64,000 bases of DNA from Eutrigla gurnardus (GCA_963514095.1 OY741268.1:10191300-10255299), one strand, 5' to 3'. Positions 53,534-64,000 are shown, numbered from the stretch's first letter. Program-made: numbers and translations. The notes: generated by a model not told the origin, from the letters alone.

Positions 53534-56500
53534 AAAGTGTATCATAGGGGGAAAGACAGCAATTCCACTCAGTAGTACTCATATTTGTAACTTGCGCTGG
53601 GTCCATCTGCAGGCACTGGACGTGAAACCAACGGAAACAGCTGTCACACTGAATCTGAAAAAGACCAAATTAGAAGTTTCACCACAAAAGCCAGTTTTAT
53701 ACAGTTTTTAGAGTGTTAATACACTTTTAAAACGTTCGATTGCTGTTTTCATAAAGTATCAACTCCTAATATAAACTGCACGTTCTGTAATAATTTAACT
53801 GTAAGAAAAGCTCATAATGTAATAATCAGCATACAATTTAAGAAAACAAAGACAGCATAACATATAAACTGTTGTGCATTATTGAATAAGAATTTTGTCC
53901 CAAGATGATTCATCAACTTGGGACTGATTGATGAAAATGTACTCAAGACCAAACTGTAACGGTTGTAATTTATATTAACCTGCCAAGGCACTAAGGGCAT
54001 ATGCCAAATGAGGAAGGTACTGAGTGGCATGCTGCTGATAATATCAAGGAGCTACTTTCTGTTGCACGTTATTTCCCATCTCTCTGCCCTCGTTTCATGT
54101 TTTCCTTATTGTCTCTCAAAAACAATTTACAAATGCACAAACAAACAATGACAAGAATAAAATTATAACTTACCCAGTCAGTGAAGGCAGGCCCTGGACC
54201 CGGTGGTTTTTTCGTTGAACACATGGCACAGTTGTTATCCATGTCAAACACTAACATTAAAAAATATATATTTTAGATCTTGATTACTACAGTACAATAT
54301 CACAATATAACTATGAAAAGTTCTCACTCACCTGATGCTACAAGTATTTGCAGCGCCAAGCGTTTACGCTGATGTGCCATCTCTTTCTTTGTTGTACCAA
54401 ATGTCATGTTTGGTATTTTGGGAAAGGCCTCCATCATTGCATTTGCCATCTAAATAATGACACGTGATGTAGTATGGAAAACTATCAAAGTTCAAATTGA
54501 AAATGCTGAATTGATGCAGATAATTTGAAAAGGTTATTTCAAGAAATAATAATCTTACCATGATTACGAGTACCCCACAGCTATTCCCATATTGCTGCAC
54601 TGGGTGTTGCATTACACCTCCTTTCCATTTTTGATCCACCCAATCAGTCTTGCTGTGGCAGATCCTCCTCATTTTGAAGTACTCACTATTTGAAAGAAAT
54701 TTATGAAAATATCAATGCTCTACAAGCACATACATACACATGTAATGCGTATATGAGAAAAAATAATATTAAGTGTCTTAATAAGTTAACAGAAGACCCT
54801 ATGATTCTGTAAGCCTCTAACTACTGGACAGTACAACACCATTCTGTCAAAGCATGTCCTGAAATATTGGTCCCAACCAGAAGTGCATGACAGATTTATC
54901 TAAAATAATATCCATGGTTTTGAGGGTAGAGTTCGTAATGTGAAGGCCACAGCCATGTCCTTATCTTTTATCTTGACTTCAATCATTTTTTCCTGTTCAG
55001 GTGTTGTAGTCTCTTTTTCAGATGAGTCTTCGTTTGGGTATTTCTGGATTGGAGATCACCGAGTTACTTAGTTAGAAATCCTTGCTAGGTCGACTATGTT
55101 TTTTGCAATGAGAATTAAACTCCTTAAAGGAAAACACCACCACATTTCCATACTGAACTATGTTCTGCTCTGATCTTAGACGAGGTGATACATACCTCCC
55201 TCTCATCTGTGCGTGCACTCAATGGCTCTTGCACACTCCGTGCAGCGCTAATTTGCTAGCATGTAGCTTGTCCTAGTATATTCCTTAGGATCCAAACGGG
55301 GGGTGAAGTTAGAAGCGACCAAGCACTTCCACGTTGTCCCTATTTAAATACGGTTACGTGAGTAGTTACACGACCCAAGTTTGGTTACACAAAATGAAAC
55401 ATGCCAATTTTTCTAAGCGGATAACAAGGATAACTATATAGTATGGCGGAATAACAACTGGAAGCACTTCGACGTCGGCGCAGTAATATCATCACTCAAA
55501 ACATGACGGGACTATATACCTTCTGCTTGTTTTCACAACCCTGTACGATGCACGTTATAACCATGATGTTTGATTGTTCACAAACTATCTTACTACAACC
55601 TGATGCTTCCTCAACTGTGCACAAACTACTACAGGTAGTGCAGGCGACGGCGTGCAGGTCACGTAGGTTCTATTGACAAAAGTAAGAGGGGGAGCGGAGT
55701 GATGACCGTATTTAAATAGGGACAACGTGGAAGTGCTTGGTCGCTTCTAACTTCACCCCCCTTTGGATCCTAAGGAATATACTAGGACAAGCTACATGCT
55801 AGCAAATTAGCGCTGCGCGGAGTGCGCGCAAGAGCCATTGAGTGCACGCACAGAGGAGAGGGAGGTATGTATCACCTCGTCTAAGATCAGGGCAGAACAT
55901 AGTTCAGTATGGAAATGCGGTGGTGTTTTCCTTTAAATGCTTCTTTGGCGTCCTGAATCTCACTGCATTTTTAAAAAGTCTCAGGGACATGCTAAATTGG
56001 AACTTAAGGTCCTGTCTAGGGTGTACCCCAGGAGTACCCCGACTTCGCCCAATGACAGCTGGGATCGGCTCCAGCCCCAACCCCCCGTGACCCCGAATAC
56101 AGGATATGCGGTAGACGATGGATGGATGGATGGTCAGGATGCCTGTAGAAATATCTCCTGGTCAGTTAGCGTCTGAGCAGTGAAGTTCAGATGCTTCATT
56201 TAAAGGGGTAAGATGCAGATAGAAAACATTCTGATTTCTAATGCGGGATGACATGAATTAAAAAAATACTGGCATTGGTAAATGCATGCCTGTTATTATT
56301 TTGAATGATAAGTTGATAGAGCTCTCATGCACTCGTCAGAAACAGATGGCGCTTCAAATGACATTCAGGGAATGACATTTTCATGTTTTTGATCTATTCC
56401 TTGCATCTTGAGTTGGAGGGACTGAGAGGAAAGGATATTCCTGTATTTCCACAAGATGATCTCAGACTTTTACGACCTTTCCTGTCATGCAATCTCCATA

Positions 56501-56820
56501 CACACCTGAACTCATACAACCAGTCCTCTGCGATATCACAGATGTTGGGCTCTGTAAATGTGCCTTATACCTGTGTCTATGACCTGCTGCCAATTACAGC
56601 AATCCTGTTTTTGACCTTTGCCTCCATAAGAGTTACTTTTACTACCTGTAGTACATTTGTATCAGAATGACATATATCGCTTGATATGAGGGGATGTATG
56701 TATTTAGGCTTAATAGCTGAAGTACCTTAATCTCTTTGCAGCATGGTCTGAGTCGGACAGCTCGGTGGAGCTGAGTGCTGGGTCAACCAAATACACAGTG
56801 CTTTGTGCTGCACTGATGTA
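53534..56820 (-). CDS. Ulp1/SENP-like C48 protease C-terminus with PHD finger (partial)
   Basis: Five minus-strand exons splice in phase with GT-AG borders: 56820-56726 (STVYLVDPALSSTE), 54685-54559 (EYFKMRRICHSK; QQYGNSCGVLVIM), 54449-54332 (MANAMMEAFPKIPNM), 54250-54174 (VFDMDNNCAMCSTKKPPGPG) and from 53654 (IQCDSCFRWFHVQCLQM, ending near WNCCL). VDP plus Q-X5-CG match the Asp, Gln and Cys region of Ulp1 cysteine proteases, which cleave SUMO/ubiquitin-like proteins. Then comes a PHD finger (C-X2-C, C-X2-C, H-X2-C, W-X-C), split by an intron; its last Cys appears to be Ser. No start codon and no upstream His motif are present, so only the C-terminal part is carried. The 3' end is uncertain. 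Confidence 0.62.
55128..55932. mobile_element. TTAA-flanked foldback MITE
   Basis: Arms of about 227 bp (55128-55354 and 55704-55932) are inverted copies with few differences, ends AGGAAAACACCACC / GGTGGTGTTTTCCT, and TTAA on both sides (55124-55127, 55933-55936). TTAA targets are used by Kolobok and piggyBac; the end sequence favours a Kolobok-like origin. The 350-bp centre has no coding capacity. It lies in an intron of the Ulp1-PHD gene. Confidence 0.85.
56010..56135 (+). mobile_element. Truncated LINE/SINE tail with (GGAT)n
   Basis: Same tail family as at 18614 and 46945 (TTCGCCCAATGACAGCTGGG, then GATGGATGGATGG). No clear target duplication. Confidence 0.65.
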
Positions 56821-56934
56821 CTGGAAATACAGGAAATATCACTCAAAGAATATGCATTAAATCCAGAAAAAAATACAAGCCATTATAATAAATATAAAGA
56901 AGTGTATAAATGTAGTCACTACTAACCATGAACT

Positions 56935-57810
56935 TCCAGTGTGTATGTAGTCAGAGATGTCCTCAACACAAATCTATCAGTGTTATTCTGGAATTATTGA
57001 GAAAAGTATTCTTATAGCACCTCAAATATTCAGAAATCCACCTATTATTCGTTAAATGTAGGACTTTTACTTTTTAATTTCTCTTAATTGGTACAGTAAA
57101 AATGCTTGATTTTTCGGTATGTATGTAGTCAGAGATGTCCTGAACACAAATCAATCAGTGTCATTCTGGAATTATTGAGAAAAGTATTCTTATAGCACCT
57201 CAAATATTCAGAAATCCACCTATTATTCGTTAAATGTAGGACTTTTACTTTGTAATTTCTCTTAATTGGTACAGTAAAAATGCTTGATTTCCAGTATATA
57301 CAGTAGCTGTGCAAGCGCTTTCAATTTGTCCAAACATAGAATCTATTGGACTGTAAACACATGGATCAGTGCATGAAAAGAGGAGCGAGGGAGTTGGACA
57401 CCCTAATAAAAATGTTTTCCTCTTTCTCTCTGACAGTATATACGGAGTCTGAGATGTCCTGAACACAAATCTATCGGGCATTTTCTGAAAAAAACGTTAA
57501 ATTATCTTTTCAGCAACACACATAATGAAGAATTTCCTCACAATGAAGTGCCAATTTCCTGTGAATTTATAAGAGACATAGACAATATGTTTGTAGTTAA
57601 TGTGAATAAAAACTCAAATTCATATATAAAAATATATTTGCTTCTTATACAGTTTGTTTGGCTTCATTTTGAAACCGGAAGTTGTTATTTGCTTCTTTTA
57701 ATATACGATTTGTTTAGCTTTTATTTTGAAACCGGAAGTTGTCACTCTTGGTTCCTTCCGCTAACTTTGTAAAGTTCGACGCTCGCTCCCGATCTGGGCA
57801 ATCTGCATGC
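56935..57810. repeat. Right ~870-bp terminal inverted repeat
   Basis: Inverted copy of 52333-53210, including two of the 177-bp units (GTATGTAGTCAGAGATGTCC at 56943 and 57121) and the ACCGGAAGTTGT pair (57679, 57732). Confidence 0.85.
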
Positions 57811-58272
57811 TTGATGTACTGTAAAAAGACATTACTCCATTATTCCTGGCCATGGGTGGTATATTTGATTTCTACACATAGAAGACTACAACTATACTTT
57901 AAATCAAGCATTTTTACTGCACCAATGTGGAGAAATTCATGTATAAAAGTCCCATATTTATACATGCAGATTGCATCTTTGACCATATTTGACTTACTGT
58001 AAAAACACTTTGCTCAATAATTCCTGGCTATGGGTGGTATATTTGACTTCTACACATAATTGACTACAAGTATGTTTAATATGAAGCATTTTTACTGTAC
58101 CAATGTGGAGAAATTCAAGTATAAATGTCCCATATTTATACCTGAGATTGCATCTTTGACCATATTTGACTTCCTGTAAAAACACTTTGCTCAATAATTC
58201 CTGGCTATAGGTGGTATATTTGACTTCTACACATAGAGGACTACAACTATACTTTAAATCAAGCCTTTTTAC
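57811..58272 (+). repeat. 177-bp satellite-like tandem array in the right flank
   Basis: About 2.6 copies with period 177-178 bp (CTGTAAAAA at 57819, 57997 and 58174). The unit shares CTCAATAATTCC and AATCAAGCATTTTTACTG with the tandem unit inside the inverted repeats, so both belong to one diverged satellite family. The array stops at the hAT end. Confidence 0.85.
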
Positions 58273-61200
58273 TAGGGATCGACCGATAGGGCCGATGCCG
58301 ATACCGATTTTCTGGTCATCAGCCTTCGCCGATGACCGATATGGCGTGCCGATTTTCTTGAGCCGATATTTGGAGCCGATACTAGTTTTGCTCCCTCAAT
58401 TTACATGTTAAAAATTACACTGATAACAAATGTTACGAGTCTCAATTCAAAAAGGAACGTTTATTGCACTTAGAAAAGGTGAGGTAGAACAAGAGGTAGT
58501 CAATAAACAATACTTAACAAACATTAACAGGTGAGGTAAATTAAAGTGCTGAAAAAGTGTTGAAAAAAGTAAACATCATCACTTAACTTAACTGAAAATA
58601 AATATTCAAATAAATATTCAAGCATAAATAAAATGACATTGCACATGCACACTGTAGAAATAAGAATATCTAAAATTGGGAAAATGTAAACAATATAAAA
58701 AAATACTTGTGCATATATGGGCATTGCCCAATTTCCAAAAATATTTCTTCACTCCACACCGAAAAAAGTCTTTCAATGGTTAGAATATCTAAAATTAGGG
58801 AACTGTAAACAACATAAAATACTTGTGCATATATGGGCATTGCCCAATCTCCCTCTTTACCCAACACTTAAAGTGCGTACTCCCAGTTAAGGAGCTGCAG
58901 ATTGTAATGCAGCAAACAAAGACGTTCTGCATTTTCACCAGTCAGCCTGTTCCTCCTTTTATCGTAGATCTGGCTGACCTCACTGAACACCCTCTCGCTG
59001 GGAACAGAGGAGGGGGGTGGAGTGAGGAACTTCCTGGCGAGTGGTGCCAGAAGGTGCAAGCGGGCTGCATTCTGCTTCCACCAGTCTAGTGGTTGGCCCT
59101 TCTGTCGGTCAATCAGTGGCTCCCGCAGGTACTGGTCCAACTGCTGGGTAAACAACTGCTCCTCCTCCTCATCTTCAGTCTCCTCAGTAGTTGGTCCATG
59201 TGCCCCCAGGAGGTTTGCATACATCTGCTCGAGCATATCTGATGGACCTGCGTCTTCCTCCTCTTCTTCCTCCACCCTTGTCCTTTTCGGATCCAGGCCT
59301 TCATTTGCTGAAGGCCTCTTCCTTTTCTCAGACAGAGTGGTATGCTCTTCTTTCATCCACTCTTTTGCATTGCTCAGTGCCTCTGGTGATAATGCATGAC
59401 CCTTGTAACGAGGATCTAGGACTGTTGCAAGGACCAAGCATTTGGTCTGGTCTGCTGTTTTAAACCTTTTTTTAAAGCTGTCCAGCATAGTGTCACGGAG
59501 TGTTTTGATGCCCCTTTGCTTTTGCACCCTCGACTTCGTGCATCATCTTCAGGACAGTGACGCTGGGTATTATGCAGGATATTGAGGAGTCTGATCTGCT
59601 CATTTCCAGTGTTACCTGTTCAAGCGGGCTCAGAGTGTCAATCAAATTGGCCACTAGAGTCCACTGATCCGCTGTCAAGATTGGGATTTTTCCATGTTCC
59701 CCTGCATATACAGTAAGTGCCCGCTTCTGCTCTAGCATGCTCTCCAACATGTGGAGAGTGGAGTTCCAGCGTGTTGGCACCGACTGGATTATGCTGTGCT
59801 GGGGGAGGTCAAGATCTTTTTGAATGGCCTTCAGACGCTGTTTGGCCTGTATGGAATGGTTAAAATGGGTAGCAGAAGACTTCAATTTTGAAACAATGTC
59901 CATCACTGCTCGCTGGCTGTTGATCCCATCATTTACCACAAGCTGAAGTGTGTGAGCACTGCAGCTGAGATCTGGCACTGCGGTAAGCCTCATCCCTTTA
60001 ACCATGTTCTCACCGCTATCATGAAGCACAAGCATGACTCTCTCTGTCTCGATGTCCCACTGCCTCAGCAGACTGAGGAACAACTCGCCGATATATTCCC
60101 CTGTGTGAGAGCCATACATGGCTTTGACATTGAGGACAACTTGTTTCCTTTCCCAGTCACTGTTGATGAAATGACAGGTCAGGCTCATTAGGGATTCTGT
60201 GTCTCCAGACCAACAATCTGTTGTGAATGACAAATAGGGGCCTGCATTTTCTAACATGACCATCTCCTTGATTTTCCTTGATACTTTTGTGTGAACACTT
60301 TCAAAGAGGTCAGTTCGATAGTATTTCTCTGTTTTCAGGGTGTATCTTGGTTCCAGCAATGACAACAGCCTTTTAAAACCAACACCAGAGACAACTGTAA
60401 ATGGGTGATTGTCTGTGGCAATCATCTCAATTATGGCAAGATCAGCTTTTTTGGACCTGGTGTCAGAATTACCCCATTTCCTTTGGGCATCGAACATCTG
60501 CACAAGGTTAGGCTGTGTTGAACTTGTTGCAGAAGTAGAGGCTGCTGCACTATCATCCTTTTGTTTTTGTGCTTCAGCATAGGCCTCAAGGTGGTGACGC
60601 TTCAGATGGCTCCACATGTTGGATGTGTTTTTTGTCTTTGTTTTTTCAGCCCCCATGCTCACCAAAACAGTGCAGAGGTTACAGCGAGCCTTTCCAGGAG
60701 TAGTTTCTCTGAAAGGCTGCCACACTGGATTGGTTTTCTGAGCCATTTCTTTAAAAAGAATAAACAAAAGCCCATATCAGTGTTAATCTCTTGTGCAATC
60801 ATCTTACATTCATATCACCCACATTATGTTTGCATCATATGAAAGGTGGATATGGTTAACTTTGCAAGGGGGAAAAGGTTTCTACAACACAGTCTTAATG
60901 CATTGCTTGCTGACATATTATGAAACAGATATAATCAGATCACTAAATTACTTTTGTTTCGTCAACACATTTTAATAATTTACGAAAACAATAAACCTGT
61001 AAAATAGCCATCGAAATAAAATGCTTGATTTGTAATTTAGAACTGCCATGGTTCTTTTTTTTCTACACAAAATAAAATGAGCATGCAAACGTTAACATGG
61101 ATAAATATTCAACAAAGTATTAACATTCTCTCGGAGTTAAAGCTCTTCAGTCAGCTCATATATGGCTGTGAGACGCGTGTGTCCCACTCGATGATGACAC

Positions 61201-61520
61201 ACACACTCGATTGCTAAGGCTAACGTGTACAAACACTCGTATGGCCATTACGGTGCAATTTTCTGGTACATGATAAACGTCACAAATTAATATTCAACTA
61301 CGTATAAAAACGTACATTTCGATTTCATCATTAAAGCTCTTCTTGAGCGGGGGTTGCACTATCGCTACGATGGCAAGGGAACTCCGCCCAGCTCGAAGCA
61401 GGGAGAGAGGGAGCGAAAGAAACGCACACACACACAATGCGCCCAACCTCCGGCCATGTGGTCGCTAACTTAATTCATACGACACCAAGGAACCACGGAG
61501 GCATTACGTTATCATTTATG
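58273..61520 (-). mobile_element. BED-finger hAT transposon
   Basis: Left end TAGGGATCGACCGATAGGGC (58273), a hAT-type terminus rich in CCGAT repeats. It holds one transposase gene on the minus strand. The opposite end was not found; the stretch 60770-61520 has the character of a 5' flank. The right limit is a guess. Confidence 0.7.
58868..60746 (-). pseudogene. hAT transposase (ZBED-like), single frameshift
   Basis: ATG at 60746 (MAQKTNPVWQPFRETTPG). Residues 10-55 form a BED zinc finger (CNLC...HLKRHH). The catalytic core follows: SFTTDCWSGDTESLMSL (first Asp), VMLVLHDSGENMVKGMRL (second), CSAHTLQLVVNDG, SVPTRWNSTLHML. After EVEG near 59515 one base shift moves to the frame 59527-58868, with an acidic insert and the C-terminal dimerisation domain (DWWKQNAARLHLLAPLARKF, PSSVPSERVFSE, RRNRLTGENAERLCLL). 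Apart from that frameshift all hAT landmarks are present, about 640 residues. ATG is preceded by a TTTAAAG acceptor, so a 5' non-coding exon is likely. Confidence 0.9.
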
Positions 61521-61525
61521 ACCAC

Positions 61526-61628
61526 TTGCCAACACTCACGCCCCTGGCGTGACACTCACGCTTGCCGTGACAGCGTGAGATTGATCGTGAAAGCGTGAGT
61601 GTCGGGCCAGGAGCGTGAGTGTTGGCAA
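61526..61628. repeat. 103-bp inverted repeat, 38-bp arms
   Basis: Arms 61526-61563 and 61591-61628 (start TTGCCAACACTCACGC) differ at three positions around a 27-bp centre. The word GCGTGAGTGT/ACACTCACGC occurs four times. Probably a tiny MITE or foldback. Confidence 0.85.
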
Positions 61629-62703
61629 CCCTGATGACCGTTCGTAGCAGCTACGTAGCACTAACACCTAGCCAATGACAAGCAGTCTCATACGAGGCAT
61701 TCGGCATTCCCGTTTCCCATTTGGACCCACAAACGTTTTACCTATAGCAACGGAGCATGCATTTGGCATTTAGTGTTTCCACTTTCAAAGCACAAGGCAA
61801 TATTTCAGCTAAGCTAAACAGTTAAAGAAAGTTTAAAACTCACCGTTGTCTTGAAGACCACACTCATTGCTTTGCTCTGCAGCCTTGCAGCACTACTGCG
61901 GGGGAGGGGAATGTCCGGGCTGGCGTCAGCGTCACCGAGCAACACGCAGCTGCCTGCGGGCGCCAAAACAGCAGTCCGCATCGGCAAAAAACACAATTGA
62001 ATTGCCCTGCTGTGATGTTTACAAGTAGGCTGTTAGGACATGCAGTAACAAAACCAGCCACAAAAACCCCACCAACATCAGGATTTTAAAAAATCACTGC
62101 GACAAATTGAGGCAAAACACCCTCCCAATTTTTTTATATGATTTTAACAAGAATATGATCTTTCAAAAAAAGTAAGTTTGGACCTGATACGTGTTGTCAG
62201 TCTTTTGGAATATGACTCTGAAGTTGAGCAAAGATGTGTTTACTTCCATATTTGAGCCTTAATATCTGTGAAACTAATAATCTAATAATAAAAGAGAAAC
62301 CATATTTAGTAGAATGTTTAAGCTAACACCAGAGATAGAGGCAGAAGTTATCAAAGTCTTTTATCTGCAAAAATGGAAGCTCAGCCACTCTTCAAATGTA
62401 CTACTTTATCTCAACAAGCCACATTTTAAGTACCTACCATACTAGGTTATCATTGAGCTACACCCCTGATATTCCATGTTTGGAGGCGTTTCGTAACAGA
62501 TATACACTGTAGAAAATTTGAAGGCCACAGGTGAGATAGTTTTCCAGATATTGCTGTTTAAAAATGGCTTTTCAGAGCATGATGCCAAAAACCGTCTAAA
62601 CTACCCTTCATTCAATGATGTTTCATGAGAAAACTATTGAGAGTAGAGACCTAATATTTTGGATTTGTCCTATTAACAAGTGTGTCTCTGTACTTGATTT
62701 TTT
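61629..62703. other. No gene or repeat recognised
   Basis: AT-rich apart from a GC-richer patch at 61890-61980. Nothing supportable. Confidence 0.5.
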
Positions 62704-63156
62704 TCAGGACATTCTGAGATGGTCAGGTGGGAGGGTTAGCCCAACCCCGTTCTTCTGTTGAAGAGTAATCACGCTGGGGTACACGGTAAATGGTTGTCCG
62801 GTCTTCGTGTTGTGATAAGCTGTGGTTATCAGCTTTGTAATAACAACATTTGCCTCCGCTTTCTGTTTATTAAAAAGAACCGGCAAGGCACCGGAGGACG
62901 GGTTATCAGCAGCCCGCTTAGCTGCCATGCAAGCAAGATGCTGCTTGCTCTAATCGTGACACTCAAGCATCTGCTTTCTGAAAGATGACGTTCCTTTAAA
63001 AAACGAACCGCTTTTATCCGCCGTTGACGGGAACTTAAGGCAAACCTCGCAGAACATACTCGGTGATTCCTCCACATCCTTGAGTATAACCCAGGGGAAC
63101 TCCTTCTTCCAGGATGCTTGAAAAGTTCGCTTGCGCTTGAGCTCGTACGCAGCCAT
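62704..63156 (-). pseudogene. hAT transposase N-terminus, ZNF862-like, with stop
   Basis: From ATG 63156 (MAAYELKRKRTFQASWKKEF) the reading has a TTF-type zinc-finger layout: PWVILKD, MFCEVCLKF, GSFFKGTSSFRKQMLECHD. An in-frame TAG follows, then SKQHLAC and MAAKRAADNPSSGALP, then TAYHNTKTGQPFTVYPSVI and LQQKNGVGL, all characteristic of ZNF862/KIAA1586-type hAT proteins. The catalytic core is missing to the left of 62704. Confidence 0.75.
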
Positions 63157-63159
63157 CTC

Positions 63160-63606
63160 CTAGTTCTTCATCAACCGACTGCGGCGGGAATCGAATAGTA
63201 GCGCAACTCCCGCTACGGTCCCGCCGCGAAACTCCCACTACTAGGTAGCGGTCCCGCCGCGAAACTCCCGCTACTAGGTAGCGGTCCCGCCGCGAAACTC
63301 GAGATTGCGAAACTCCCGCTACTATGTAGCGGAGTAGCGGGAGTTTCGCAATCTCGATTTTGATTGGCCAAAACCACATTTAAAAAAAATCTAATAGTAT
63401 GCCAAGCATTACAAGCATTATCCGATGAGGGCAAAGGGAGGGGGCAACATCATAACTTTATCGATGATGATCGTTTTTTTTTTTTTTTTTTTTTTGCTTC
63501 GAGTCCTCCACTTGCCCGAACGGGCCAGCGGGTTGTCATAGTTACTTGCCCGACGTGGCGTATTACTTGCCCCGGGACGTCGGGCAATCCTTATTGTTGA
63601 GCCCTG
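63160..63606 (-). mobile_element. 5' end of a hAT element
   Basis: On the minus strand the element starts CAGGGCTCAACAATAAGG (63606), followed by TTGCCCGACG / CGTCGGGCAAG repeats (63520-63590) typical of this hAT group, then a T run (63474-63495), a hairpin and 33-bp repeats, and the transposase ATG at 63156. The other end is not in view. Confidence 0.65.
63216..63356. repeat. 33-bp repeats next to a perfect 24-bp hairpin
   Basis: Three copies of a GC-rich 33-bp unit (CGGTCCCGCCGCGAAACTCC, starts 63216, 63249, 63282). The last runs into a hairpin with 24-bp perfect arms (63300-63323 and 63333-63356; CGAGATTGCGAAACTCCCGC start) and a 9-nt loop. The arms share GCGAAACTCCCGCTACT with the repeats. 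Confidence 0.92.
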
Positions 63607-64000
63607 AATTACTTGGATCTGTTTGCTTGCTCCTGCTCTGCTATTATTTGTGCACATTAGTCTTTCTGCTCCAGGATCATACTTACCTGCCTGTCTGCCT
63701 GCTTCAGTGGTCTCCATTTGGTTTGCCCATAACAGGCATGCCCTGTCATTATCCTCACCTCCATACCACTCAGCTCCACTCTGCCATTTCCCATCCAAAC
63801 CTGCACTGCCATTACCCTCCTCCTTTGCTGAGCGAGATAGGCATCACGAGCGAGGATGTGACGGTGGGATATGTTGTGTTTTTGCACGTTGTCTTTCTTT
63901 AATATGTGGTTGCCCACAACATAGGGATTATCCTTTCTTATTTTAAGCGGTGCTGTCTGACAATAGGAGCAATACATTACTTGCTTTGTGGCATCGAACT
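63607..64000. other. No gene recognised
   Basis: Sequence outside the hAT end, with several open frames but no motif. Confidence 0.5.

Larger units (their letters stand above)
52333..57810. mobile_element. Long-inverted-repeat element carrying Ulp1-PHD exons
   Basis: Arms of about 870 bp (52333-53210 and 56935-57810) are inverted copies, so similar that a 78-codon frame reads identically in both. The ends are GCATGCAGATTGCCC (52333) and GGGCAATCTGCATGC (ending 57810). TTGATG follows the right end and also occurs 6 bp before the left end, a possible duplication if six terminal bases were lost. Inside are minus-strand exons for a C48 protease-PHD protein, a foldback element and a LINE tail. 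No transposase is seen, so this is a non-autonomous transposon or an inverted duplication. Superfamily unknown. Confidence 0.75.

Noticed and set aside
52662..57481. Identical 78-codon frames at 52662-52898 (+) and 57245-57481 (-)
   Set aside because: They are the same inverted-repeat DNA read twice; no motif, and identity is explained by arm identity rather than protein selection.

Overview
The window is animal nuclear DNA, almost certainly from a teleost fish. Coding stretches are split by GT-AG introns, there are CA/CT/GT microsatellites, and nearly every recognisable coding region belongs to a fish transposable-element family: piggyBac, Ty3/gypsy, hAT, L1, L2/Maui, PIF/Harbinger, Tc1, and an endogenous retrovirus. 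No rRNA, tRNA gene or CRISPR array was seen. Most elements sit inside one another, as in a TE-rich, gene-poor chromosome segment.

Layout. 1-2389: the 3' part of a piggyBac element inserted at TTAA in the pol gene of a Ty3/gypsy element whose pol ends at RNase H (Gmr1-like order), followed by its 3' LTR. 2627-5640: an uncharacterised tandem-repeat protein gene (minus strand) and a decayed duplicate 1.26 kb away. 6373-7080: solo LTR. 7451-8657: hAT element with an 8-bp duplication, split by a smaller element. 8885-16338: L1-type LINE with a 16-bp duplication, split by a full-length 4.5-kb L2/Maui LINE. 17040-17310: Tc1 relic. 18061-19153: Harbinger MITE. 19789-30527: two-gene Harbinger element (MADF-BESS protein plus DDE transposase) split by an endogenous retrovirus with a tRNA-Trp primer site and no env or 3' LTR.

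30545-35810 is mostly unassigned but holds an orphan basic exon and a candidate small spliced gene. 35814-46829: nearly complete Ty3/gypsy element on the minus strand; a second, nearly intact Harbinger element (43510-46258; SANT/Myb protein plus transposase) lies in its 5' LTR, and the other LTR preserves the empty site. 46834-52330 is mostly unassigned, with a perfect 16-bp hairpin and a probable host promoter near 51.8-52.1 kb.

52333-57810 is the most unusual object: about 0.87-kb near-identical terminal inverted repeats enclose minus-strand exons for the C-terminal part of a Ulp1/SENP-like (C48) protease joined to a PHD finger. A 0.8-kb foldback element sits in one intron, and a 177-bp tandem repeat occurs in the arms and the right flank. 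58273-60746+ is a BED-finger hAT element, and 62704-63606 is the 5' end of another hAT element of the ZNF862-like type, with a 24-bp perfect hairpin beside it.

The genes are mainly the working parts of mobile elements: transposase plus DNA-binding partner in the two Harbingers, and gag/protease/RT/RNase H/integrase in the LTR elements. Most are broken by frameshifts, stops or insertions. The repeat-protein gene and the small spliced gene are the only candidates for host proteins.
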